Shown piece after piece: positions 18,956 through 26,206 of a stretch of 64,000 nucleotides of DNA. The position numbers and the translations under genes were made by a program. The notes below the pieces were generated by a model. The model was not told the origin of the DNA. It ran no database searches and worked only from the letters and a program-made list of their open reading frames with translations. Location of the stretch: the NCBI GenBank assembly GCA_017624235.1, contig JAGANL010000047.1, positions 1 through 64,000 on the forward strand, read 5' to 3'. Each line of letters begins with the position of its first letter. Within the stretch, counting starts at the first letter, position 1. Source of the DNA: Lachnospiraceae bacterium (GTDB lineage: Bacteria; Bacillota; Clostridia; Lachnospirales; Lachnospiraceae).

Positions 18956-19726
18956 ATGAGTGACACGACAAGAGAACAGGAGCTTTTGTTTGCGAAGACT
19001 CTGGAGGGTGTGATAAAGCGTGCCAGGGCACAGAACCAGGTGGTTTCCGAAGAGCAGGTGCGAAAGGCCTTTGAGACGCTTGAGCTTTCGGAGGAACAGC
19101 TCCAGATGGTATTTGACTATCTGAAAAAGCATAAGATCGGCATTGGTGAGCCGGTGGATCTGGATGAATATCTGACGGAGGACGATCTGGATTATCTGGA
19201 AATGTACCTGCAGGATTTGAGTGGTCTCTCAGAGGTCAGTGAGGGAGAAAAGCAGGCGATTATTCTCTCTGCCATGGCAGGAGACAGGGATGCCAAAAAA
19301 CGGCTGATTGAAATCTTTCTGCCGGAGGTGGTAGAGGTGGCTAAGCTCTATGCCGGACAGGGTGTTTTTATGGAGGATCTGATTGGAGAAGGCAATATGG
19401 CGCTGACGCTGGGAGTAGAGATGCTGGGATGTCTGGAAACGGCCGAGGAGGCTGCCGGAATGCTTGGAAAGATGATGATGGATGCTATGGAAGATTTTAT
19501 CGGAGAGGCCGGAGAAGAGGACGAGGGCGGCAAGGAACTGGCTGAGCGTGCGGAAAAGCTCTACGGGCAGGCGAAAGAGCTTTCGGAGAGCCTTCTTCGC
19601 AAGGTAACAGTGGAAGAGCTTTCCAGGGAAACCGGAGTTACAGAGGATGAGATACTGGATATGCTGCAGGTGATGGGCGGCAGTATGGATTATATAGAGG
19701 GAACAGAGAATGGAAAACAGCAGTAG
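18956..19726 (+). CDS. Degenerate sigma-factor-like protein
   Basis: In this 256-residue acidic protein, residues about 20-62 (VSEEQVRKAFETLELSEEQL) resemble sigma region 1.1. Residues about 100-165 (AGDRDAKKRLIEIFLPEVVE, LIGEGNMALTLGVEML) match the sigma-70 region 2.1-2.2 that binds the RNA polymerase clamp. The promoter-recognising regions 2.3/2.4 are replaced by an acidic stretch (AGEEDEGG), and only a short region-3-like helix-turn-helix (VTVEELSRETGVTEDEILDML) follows; region 4 is missing. It may bind RNA polymerase without recognising promoters. The ATG at 18956 has AAGGAG upstream. It lies in one run with the rhomboid-like gene and overlaps the next gene by 17 bp. Confidence 0.65.
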   Translation: MSDTTREQELLFAKTLEGVIKRARAQNQVVSEEQVRKAFETLELSEEQLQMVFDYLKKHKIGIGEPVDLDEYLTEDDLDYLEMYLQDLSGLSEVSEGEKQAIILSAMAGDRDAKKRLIEIFLPEVVEVAKLYAGQGVFMEDLIGEGNMALTLGVEMLGCLETAEEAAGMLGKMMMDAMEDFIGEAGEEDEGGKELAERAEKLYGQAKELSESLLRKVTVEELSRETGVTEDEILDMLQVMGGSMDYIEGTENGKQQ

Positions 19727-20138
19727 CAGCTATGCGGCATTTGAATATGTCATGCAGGATGTCAGTCATGTTTATATCGGAGCGAAGCTGACCTATGGGG
19801 AATTGATGGAGCGTGATGATGTACCGTTTAAGCTTCGGGCCGTGCTGGCGCACTATATGTTAAAGGAGGTAGCGGCGGAGACGACGATTTCAGATCATCT
19901 GTTTTTTATTCGGAAAAACGATCTGTCCTATCTGGCCTATAAGCAGATGAAAGCACGGTTTAAGCTGAGTGTCTGGTGTGAGCCGGATGGCAAAAAGCGT
20001 AAAACAGCAGGATATGTGAGCAAGCTCTATACGATCGATGAGCTTCTGGCAGATGAAGAGCTGCAGAAGAACAGGGATATTACCGTAGTGGAGGAGCTTT
20101 GCTTCAAAAAGTTTGCTCTGATATCGGTCAGCTTGTAG
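19710..20138 (+). CDS. Unknown protein coupled to the sigma-like gene
   Basis: A 142-residue soluble protein with no domain I recognise. It contains a moderately basic middle (FKLSVWCEPDGKKRKTAGYV) and ends in a hydrophobic LCFKKFALISVSL. Its ATG lies inside the 3' end of the sigma-like gene (17-bp overlap), so translation is probably coupled and the two proteins may act together. Confidence 0.6.
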   Translation: MENSSSSYAAFEYVMQDVSHVYIGAKLTYGELMERDDVPFKLRAVLAHYMLKEVAAETTISDHLFFIRKNDLSYLAYKQMKARFKLSVWCEPDGKKRKTAGYVSKLYTIDELLADEELQKNRDITVVEELCFKKFALISVSL

Positions 20139-20216
20139 GTAAAGAAATTCGGAAAGGGAAGGTAACGGTGCGGGCAGCATTGTGCTTTGGCACAAAAAAG
20201 TTTGGGCGTGAGTGTG

Positions 20217-20244
20217 TAGACATTTTCATCCAGGCTGTTATAAT
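20217..20244 (+). promoter_or_regulatory. Promoter of the aminotransferase operon
   Basis: TAGACA (20217-20222), 16-bp spacer, TATAAT (20239-20244). Transcription would start near 20251, immediately before a long hairpin. Confidence 0.5.
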
Positions 20245-20258
20245 GAATACTATCAAAC

Positions 20259-20306
20259 AAAGCAAAGGTGCGGAGGATGACAGATCTTCTGTGCTTTTGC
20301 TTTTTT
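20259..20306 (+). terminator. Leader hairpin / attenuator-like terminator before the aminotransferase gene
   Basis: A 19-bp stem without bulges (20259-20277 with 20285-20303, six G-U pairs), 7-nt loop, ending in a run of T. It falls between the promoter and the ribosome binding site, so it is either the terminator of the upstream operon or a leader attenuator. Confidence 0.6.
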
Positions 20307-20327
20307 ATATGCAGGAGGAGAATGATT

Positions 20328-21653
20328 ATGACAGGAGCAGAGGTAAAAGCTACATCGAAAAAATATGTGTTACAGTCCTGGAGCAGGCAAAAGGCAACGG
20401 ACCCTATTCCGGTAGAGAAGGCGGAGGGAATTTATTTTTATGATTATGACGGAAACCGTTATACGGACATGTCTTCCCAGCTGGTCAATTCCAATGTCGG
20501 TTTTGGAAATCAGGATATCGTAGAGGCGATCAAAGAACAGGCGGAAAAGTTCTGCTTTGTGGGACCTGCCTATGCGGTAGAGCCAAGAGCCAGGCTGGCG
20601 GAAATGATTATTGATCTGATGCCGGATAATTTCGGAAAGGTCTTCTTTACCAATGCCGGTGCGGATGCTAATGAAAATGCGGTGAAGATTGCTAGGATGT
20701 TTACCGGTAGAAATAAAATCTTCAGCCGTTATAGAAGCTATCACGGCTCATCCTTCGGGGCAGGAAACCTGACCGGAGAGCCGAGAAGATATCCGCTGGA
20801 ACCGGGTATTCCAGGCTTTGTCAAGTTTTTTGATCCGTATCTTTACAGAGAGCCGATTGCCTTTGAAAGTGAAGAAGCAGCGACAAAATATTATCTGACC
20901 AAGCTGAGGGAGCAGATTATCTACGAAGGGCCGGACAGCGTGGCTGCCATCGTGATGGAAACGATTACCGGTTCTAATGGCATTATCATTCCGCCGAAGG
21001 GCTATCTGCCGGGAGTCCGTAAGATTTGTGATGAATTTGGCATTGTGATGATCTGCGATGAGGTCATGGCAGGCTGGGGCAGAACCGGAAAAATGTTTGC
21101 GTTTGAGAATTTTGACGTCAAGCCGGATATTGTGACCTTTGCGAAGGGTGTTACCTGCGGTTATGTGCAGCTTGGCGGTGTAGCCGTAAGCAGTAAGATA
21201 GCGGAGTATTTTGAAGATCATCTGCTTTCCTGCGGTCTGACCTATTCAGGACATCCACTTGCCTGTGCTGCCGGTGTCGCCTGTGTCAGCTATTACAGCA
21301 AGGCTAAGATTCTGGACAATGTCAATCAGGTTGGCAAGGTGTTAGGTGAAAAACTGGAGGCTATGAAGGAGAGTCATCCGTGCGTGGGTGATGTACGGTA
21401 TATCGGTCTGTTTTCGGCAGTAGAACTGGTAAAGGATAAAGCCACGAAGGAGCCGCTTGTTCCATACGGAAAGGATCCGGACGGAACGATGGGCAAGATT
21501 ATCGGAGAACTGAAAAAACGTAAATTCATGACCTATTCTCACGAAAATATGATCTTTATCTGTCCACCGCTCATTATTACAGAAGAACAGCTTACGGAGG
21601 AGCTTGCAAAGCTGGATGAAGTACTGGGTATTGTGGATCGGGAGTATCGGTAG
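20328..21653 (+). CDS. Class III PLP-dependent aminotransferase
   Basis: The 441-residue enzyme shows the omega-transaminase fold. NAGADANENAVKIAR is the phosphate-binding region, ICDEVMAGWGRTGK holds the pyridoxal ring aspartate, and FAKGVTCGYV supplies the Schiff-base lysine. Relatives use taurine, GABA, beta-alanine or diamines as amino donors; the exact donor cannot be decided. The ATG at 20328 is preferred to 20322 because GGAGGAG ends 8 nt before it. The next gene, an iron alcohol dehydrogenase, could reduce the aldehyde it produces, and a PucR regulator follows. Confidence 0.85.
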   Translation: MTGAEVKATSKKYVLQSWSRQKATDPIPVEKAEGIYFYDYDGNRYTDMSSQLVNSNVGFGNQDIVEAIKEQAEKFCFVGPAYAVEPRARLAEMIIDLMPDNFGKVFFTNAGADANENAVKIARMFTGRNKIFSRYRSYHGSSFGAGNLTGEPRRYPLEPGIPGFVKFFDPYLYREPIAFESEEAATKYYLTKLREQIIYEGPDSVAAIVMETITGSNGIIIPPKGYLPGVRKICDEFGIVMICDEVMAGWGRTGKMFAFENFDVKPDIVTFAKGVTCGYVQLGGVAVSSKIAEYFEDHLLSCGLTYSGHPLACAAGVACVSYYSKAKILDNVNQVGKVLGEKLEAMKESHPCVGDVRYIGLFSAVELVKDKATKEPLVPYGKDPDGTMGKIIGELKKRKFMTYSHENMIFICPPLIITEEQLTEELAKLDEVLGIVDREYR

Positions 21654-21698
21654 GAGTTTGAGCAGGATAAGGAACAGGATGGAAGGCAGGAGGAGAAG

Positions 21699-22856
21699 AT
21701 GGCAAGTTGTTTTGTAATGCCTGCAAGGAGCGTTGTGGGCACCGGAGCACTAAAACAGGCAGAAGATTACCTGAAAGAATACGGAAGAAAGGCTCTGATC
21801 GTAACCGGTAAGCATGTGGCAAAGTCTGTTATGATGGAGGAACTAAAGCAGACACTTTCCGAAATCGGAATCGACTTTGTCATATTTGATGGTATCACAG
21901 GAGAACCGACCGATACGATGGTGGAAGAAGGGGTTATGATCTATCAGAAGGAAAACTGTGATTTCTGCATTGGTATCGGAGGAGGAAGTCCTTTGGATTC
22001 CGCCAAAGCCATTGCGGCCATGGTGGTGAATCCCGGAAAAATAGCGGACTACAATGGTAAGGTCATAGGAGGAAAGCTTCCACCGGTCGTGGCCATTCCC
22101 ACGACAGCCGGAACCGGTTCGGAGGCTACGAAATTTACGATTATTACGGATACCAGGCAGAATATCAAGATGCTGTTAAAGGGAGATGTGCTCGTACCTG
22201 CACTGGCCATTGTGGATCCTGAATTTACGGTATCCGGGCCAAAGAGTATCACGGCGGCAACCGGTCTGGATGCCCTGACCCATGCAGTGGAATCCTATAC
22301 CTCGAAAAAGGCTTCTCCCATGACGGATACGCTGGCTCTGTCTGCCGTAAAGCGAATTTTTACCTATCTTCCAGGAGCCTATCGGAATGGGGAGGATAGA
22401 AGGGCCAGAGAGGAGATGTCTCTTGCAGCTTTGGAGGCAGGCGTTTGCATCAATAATGCCTCCGTGACCATTGTGCATGGCATGAGCCGTCCCATCGGCG
22501 CCCTGTTCCATGTTCCTCATGGTCTTTCCAACGCCATGCTGCTAAAGGAATGTCTGGGCTTTGCTCTGGACGGAGCATTGGAACGTTTTGCGGCACTGGG
22601 AAGAGCAGTTGGCGCAGCAGGTGAAACGGACGAGGACAGGAAGGCAGCAGAAAAATTCATGGGTGCTCTGGAAGAGCTTTGTCGTGCCTGTGAGGTGCCG
22701 ACTCTGGAAGAGTATGGAATCAAAAGAGAGGAATTCTTTGCAGTAATCGATAAGATGAGTCAGGATGCCATTGCGTCCGGCAGTCCGGCCAACACCATAA
22801 AAGAAGTAAACGCAGGGGATGTCCGGGCCATTTACAAACGGTTATGGGATGAGTGA
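21699..22856 (+). CDS. Iron-containing (group III) alcohol dehydrogenase
   Basis: The 385-residue NAD(P)-dependent dehydrogenase has the glycine-rich GIGGGSPLDSAKAIA nucleotide motif, PTTAGTGSEAT, and the metal ligands of the family in GLDALTHAVESY (D and H), then HGMSRPIGALFHVPHG (two H). It probably interconverts an alcohol or hydroxyacid with the semialdehyde made by the aminotransferase 45 bp upstream. The stop codon overlaps an alternative GTG start of the PucR gene, indicating one operon. Confidence 0.9.
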   Translation: MASCFVMPARSVVGTGALKQAEDYLKEYGRKALIVTGKHVAKSVMMEELKQTLSEIGIDFVIFDGITGEPTDTMVEEGVMIYQKENCDFCIGIGGGSPLDSAKAIAAMVVNPGKIADYNGKVIGGKLPPVVAIPTTAGTGSEATKFTIITDTRQNIKMLLKGDVLVPALAIVDPEFTVSGPKSITAATGLDALTHAVESYTSKKASPMTDTLALSAVKRIFTYLPGAYRNGEDRRAREEMSLAALEAGVCINNASVTIVHGMSRPIGALFHVPHGLSNAMLLKECLGFALDGALERFAALGRAVGAAGETDEDRKAAEKFMGALEELCRACEVPTLEEYGIKREEFFAVIDKMSQDAIASGSPANTIKEVNAGDVRAIYKRLWDE

Positions 22857-22858
22857 AT

Positions 22859-24016
22859 ATGACAATTACGCTGCAGAAACTATGTGAAAATGCAAAACAG
22901 CTTTACGGAATGCGGAATGTGGCAGGCAGTCAGGGCATGAAAAATATTGTGCAGTGGGTGCATACGCTGGAGGATGAGCGGGTCAGCGCTTTTCTGCATG
23001 GTGGTGAGCTGGTGTTTACAACCGGAATTGGGCAGCAGGGAACCGAATGGCTGGTTTCCTTTGCCAGAAGTCTGAAAGCGAGGGAGGCCAGCGGTCTGGT
23101 CATCAATTTGGGCCCCTATATTGAAAAGCTGCCGGAGGAGTTGTGTGAATACTGCAATGAGGTTGGTTTCCCGCTTTTTATCATACCCTGGGAAACCAGA
23201 CTGGTGGATGTAACAAGAGATTTCTGTAACCGGATCATACAGAATGAGAAGGTGGAAGCAGATGTTGCCTCGACCTTAAAAAATCTTATTTTTTACCCGC
23301 AGGAAGCGGAACGGTATCTTCCGGTATTGGAGCGTCATGATTTTGACCTGAATCAAAATTGCTGTGTGCTCTGTGTGGATATCAGGCCGGAGAAGGAGCT
23401 GGGGGAACAAGACCGGGAGTTTTTGAATCTACAGATAGACCGGATGTTTCAGAGGATGCCGGGAAGCTATGGGAGCTTTGTGACCGAGCAGGTGCGTGTT
23501 TTTGTACTGTTTGGGTATTCTGAGGAACAGAGACGGGAACTGGCCGGACAGTTCAAGGCACTGGCCAGAGGGATGGCAGAGGGCAGCCGTATCTATGTCA
23601 GTGCGGGTACCGGAAAAGAGCGGATTGAACATATTTCCCGTAACTATCAGAAGGCAATGTCCCTTTTGAAAATCTGCGAGCGGAAGGAGAGGGACTATCT
23701 GTCTTATGATGAGCTGGATGTGCAGAGGATTCTGCTCAGTGTGGATGAGGAAAAGCTGCTTTATGAGTATGTGGAGGAAACCCTGGAGAAGCTTCGAAAA
23801 TACGATGCCGAAAATCATACGGAATATCTGCAACTTTTAAAATATTATCTGGAAAATGACGGGAGCATACAGGCTGTAGCGGAGAAGCTGTATGTGCATC
23901 GCAATACCATCAATTACCAGTTAAAACGCATCAAAAAAATATTGGGTATGGAATTCAATACTTTGGCGGAGAGATTCCGTCTGCTGTTTGCCTTTAAAAT
24001 CATGGAGATATTGTAG
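22859..24016 (+). CDS. PucR-type transcriptional regulator
   Basis: The 385-residue protein has the PucR N-terminal domain (VQWVHTLEDERVSAFLHGGELVFTTGIG) used to sense purine-catabolite or amine-type effectors, a middle GGDEF-like/CdaR region, and a C-terminal PucR helix-turn-helix (VAEKLYVHRNTINYQLKRIK). It is translated directly after the dehydrogenase (GTG at 22853 overlaps its stop; ATG at 22859 is taken as start), so it likely controls this aminotransferase-dehydrogenase operon. The inducer is unknown. Confidence 0.87.
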   Translation: MTITLQKLCENAKQLYGMRNVAGSQGMKNIVQWVHTLEDERVSAFLHGGELVFTTGIGQQGTEWLVSFARSLKAREASGLVINLGPYIEKLPEELCEYCNEVGFPLFIIPWETRLVDVTRDFCNRIIQNEKVEADVASTLKNLIFYPQEAERYLPVLERHDFDLNQNCCVLCVDIRPEKELGEQDREFLNLQIDRMFQRMPGSYGSFVTEQVRVFVLFGYSEEQRRELAGQFKALARGMAEGSRIYVSAGTGKERIEHISRNYQKAMSLLKICERKERDYLSYDELDVQRILLSVDEEKLLYEYVEETLEKLRKYDAENHTEYLQLLKYYLENDGSIQAVAEKLYVHRNTINYQLKRIKKILGMEFNTLAERFRLLFAFKIMEIL

Positions 24017-24053
24017 AAGAACCCCTGTATTGCTTTACAGGGGTTCTTTTTTT
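24017..24053 (+). terminator. Terminator of the aminotransferase-dehydrogenase-pucR operon
   Basis: A perfect 13-bp stem (24017-24029 with 24036-24048), 6-nt loop, followed by a T run to 24053. It starts at the base after the PucR stop codon, and the convergent EamA gene ends inside it. Confidence 0.9.
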
Positions 24054-24979
24054 GACTTGGCAAAGGTCAGAATAAAGATGGTAGAAATGACGCAGGCAAA
24101 GCCGGCAATATCGATGGGCTGGAAGGATTCCTTCAGCCATACGGCAGCGATCAGGGCTGCGGATACCGGTTCGATGCAGGCATAGAGGCTGGCTCTGGTC
24201 GGCCCGATCATTTTCACACCCTGCATGTAAAAGGAAAAGGAAACAATCGTTCCTAAGAAAATCACGGCAAACATGGCAGCCAGAGTGGAGGCATGCAGAG
24301 GCTGTCCATAGCTCCAGGGCTGAAAGAGGGCGCAGAGCAGGATGCCTCCGATGAGCATCGCCCAGCCAAGCAGATAGGGAGCGGAAAACTGCTGCATCAG
24401 CCGTCTGGGATAGAGATTGTAAAATACGACCGTGACAGCGGACAGCAGTCCCCAGAACAGGGTCTGTTTGGAGATGACTAAATGCGTCAGATCGCCATGG
24501 GTCGCTAACAGGAAAATGCCCAGTACAGCAAAGAAAGCCGCTACAAGCTCAGCAGGTAAGGGCCTTTTCTTTTCCAACAGACAGACCGTAAGCATGATCA
24601 GGACGGGCGCTATGTATTGAATCATGGTGGCAGTGCCTGCATTGGAATATTCGATACAGGTAAAGTAGGAGAACTGGCAGAGCATCATGCCGCCGATGCC
24701 GTAGAGCGCCACGTCGAGAGCATTTCGCCTGTCGGAAAAGACACGCAGGGCATTTCGCAGGGTATGATGCCTGATCAGATCCCTGGCCAGATAGAAAAGC
24801 ACCATAATCAGTCCGGCAATGAGAAGCCGAAGAGAGACCAGCCATTTGGAGTTGGCACCTTCCCTTGAAAAAAGATATTGTCCGCAGGCACCGGAAAGCC
24901 CCCAGAAGGTGCCGCCGAGTAAGGTCAGGACAGTACCAATGATCTGTGTTCGTTTCGTTGTATTCATGCTTAAAACCAC
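24035..24979 (-). CDS. EamA/DMT-family membrane transporter
   Basis: The 314-residue protein has about ten transmembrane helices in two EamA repeats. GGTFWGLSGACGQYLF opens the first repeat, and FLGTIVSFSFYMQGVKMIGPTRASLYACIEPV marks the end of the second (GPT-A-x7-PV). Such carriers export metabolites or amino acids; the cargo is unknown. The ATG overlaps the stop of the acyltransferase gene by 10 bp with GGAAGGTGG upstream, so the two form an operon. The stop codon lies in the opposing terminator hairpin. Confidence 0.87.
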   Translation of the reverse strand: MVLSMNTTKRTQIIGTVLTLLGGTFWGLSGACGQYLFSREGANSKWLVSLRLLIAGLIMVLFYLARDLIRHHTLRNALRVFSDRRNALDVALYGIGGMMLCQFSYFTCIEYSNAGTATMIQYIAPVLIMLTVCLLEKKRPLPAELVAAFFAVLGIFLLATHGDLTHLVISKQTLFWGLLSAVTVVFYNLYPRRLMQQFSAPYLLGWAMLIGGILLCALFQPWSYGQPLHASTLAAMFAVIFLGTIVSFSFYMQGVKMIGPTRASLYACIEPVSAALIAAVWLKESFQPIDIAGFACVISTIFILTFAKSKKEPL

Positions 24980-26010
24980 CTTCCGAATAGTTTTTTCTCA
25001 ATCGGAATGAGAATATAGTAGCCAAGGAGCATCAGTACAGCACCGTAGAGATAGACGCTGAGCGGATCGTTCAGGGCAAAGGTCAGGCCGCAGATGGAAA
25101 GGAACTCCGGTACCAGTATTTTGAGAATCGTCTCACTGCCGCAGAAATACAGCGTCTTTTGTCCCATGGCCTGCAACAGTGGAAGGTGCTCCAGCGCACG
25201 TGCCAGTATGTAAAGAAATCCAATCAGCACACAGGCAGTAAAGAACGGATAGAGTACCGGAAAGAGCGGTATATTTTTGCAGAGCTGATAGAAGGGCAGC
25301 ATTTTGGCAAAGTAGATCGCCATGGTGACTGCGAGGATAGCAGCTCCCAGCACTGCAAACAGTCCCTTCCGGCGCATGGAAAGTTCTTTCCAGTCAAAGC
25401 ACAGAACCGGATAGAGAAGAGGTCCCATGGCATAGAACGGAAAAAAGTAGAGTGCGCTGTCCAGACTGAAAATCCATTTCGGCTGACCGATTGGGTCGAT
25501 ATAAACAGCCGTCAGGATGAAAAGCACCATAGACAGCAGGAAAATAAGCAGTCTGTTTTGGCGGAGCGCCCGGTAAAGCAGGTCATAGAGTACCTGCATG
25601 ATGAAGAGGGCGGGTAAAAACCAGAGCGCGATGGCAGGAGTCTGGTTCCGCATGCCAAGCAGCGACTGCTTGACTAAGGGCAGTACCTGTTCCAGCCCGT
25701 AGTTGTTCTGGAGGCTGATGATGACCAGTGCCAGTATGGAAAAGCAGACATAGGGAACTAAGAGCGTCCGTATCCGGTGCAGGAGAGTCTCTTTCAGGGA
25801 ACGTTTTTTGCCGGATATGGCAAAAAAGCCGGAGACAAAGAAAAAGACCTGTACGCCGTATGCAAAAATAAAGGCATAGGAAAGTCCCGTCAGGCTCAAA
25901 AAATGTCCTACATAGATGGAAAACATGCCGATACATTTCAGCGTATCCACCCAGCCAATACGATTGGTTGTGCCGATACGATTGGCCGGCTCAATTTTAT
26001 TCATATTCAT
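24970..26010 (-). CDS. Membrane acyltransferase (acyltransferase family 3)
   Basis: The 346-residue multi-pass protein opens with RIGWVDTLKCIGMFSIYVGH, the family-3 acyltransferase signature with the catalytic-type histidine after helix 1, then FFFVSGFFA. About ten membrane helices follow. Relatives O-acetylate cell-surface polysaccharides or peptidoglycan. AAGGAG lies 7 nt before the ATG at 26010, which is preferred to the ATG at 26016 (spacing 1). Its N-terminus holds a short repeat (NRIGTTNRIG). First gene of a two-gene minus-strand operon with the EamA exporter. Confidence 0.82.
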   Translation of the reverse strand: MNMNKIEPANRIGTTNRIGWVDTLKCIGMFSIYVGHFLSLTGLSYAFIFAYGVQVFFFVSGFFAISGKKRSLKETLLHRIRTLLVPYVCFSILALVIISLQNNYGLEQVLPLVKQSLLGMRNQTPAIALWFLPALFIMQVLYDLLYRALRQNRLLIFLLSMVLFILTAVYIDPIGQPKWIFSLDSALYFFPFYAMGPLLYPVLCFDWKELSMRRKGLFAVLGAAILAVTMAIYFAKMLPFYQLCKNIPLFPVLYPFFTACVLIGFLYILARALEHLPLLQAMGQKTLYFCGSETILKILVPEFLSICGLTFALNDPLSVYLYGAVLMLLGYYILIPIEKKLFGRWF

Positions 26011-26079
26011 AAGCATACTCCTTCGTGATATTTTGGAAATTTTGATGCGATTGGCGTCGTAGTACGGCGAACCTTAACA

Positions 26080-26108
26080 AGTATAACATTCTTAAGGGAA
26101 AATGAAAA
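26080..26108 (-). promoter_or_regulatory. Promoter of the acyltransferase-EamA operon
   Basis: On the minus strand TTTTCA (26108-26103), 17-bp spacer, TATACT (26085-26080), with TG one base upstream (extended -10). Confidence 0.5.
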
Positions 26109-26206
26109 TTACAAAATTTAATGTGTAATCCGGGGGATTTGTGGTAGAATGTATAATAAGTATGGAAAAACAGAGATACAAAATTACAGAAAGGTACAGG
26201 TATGGT

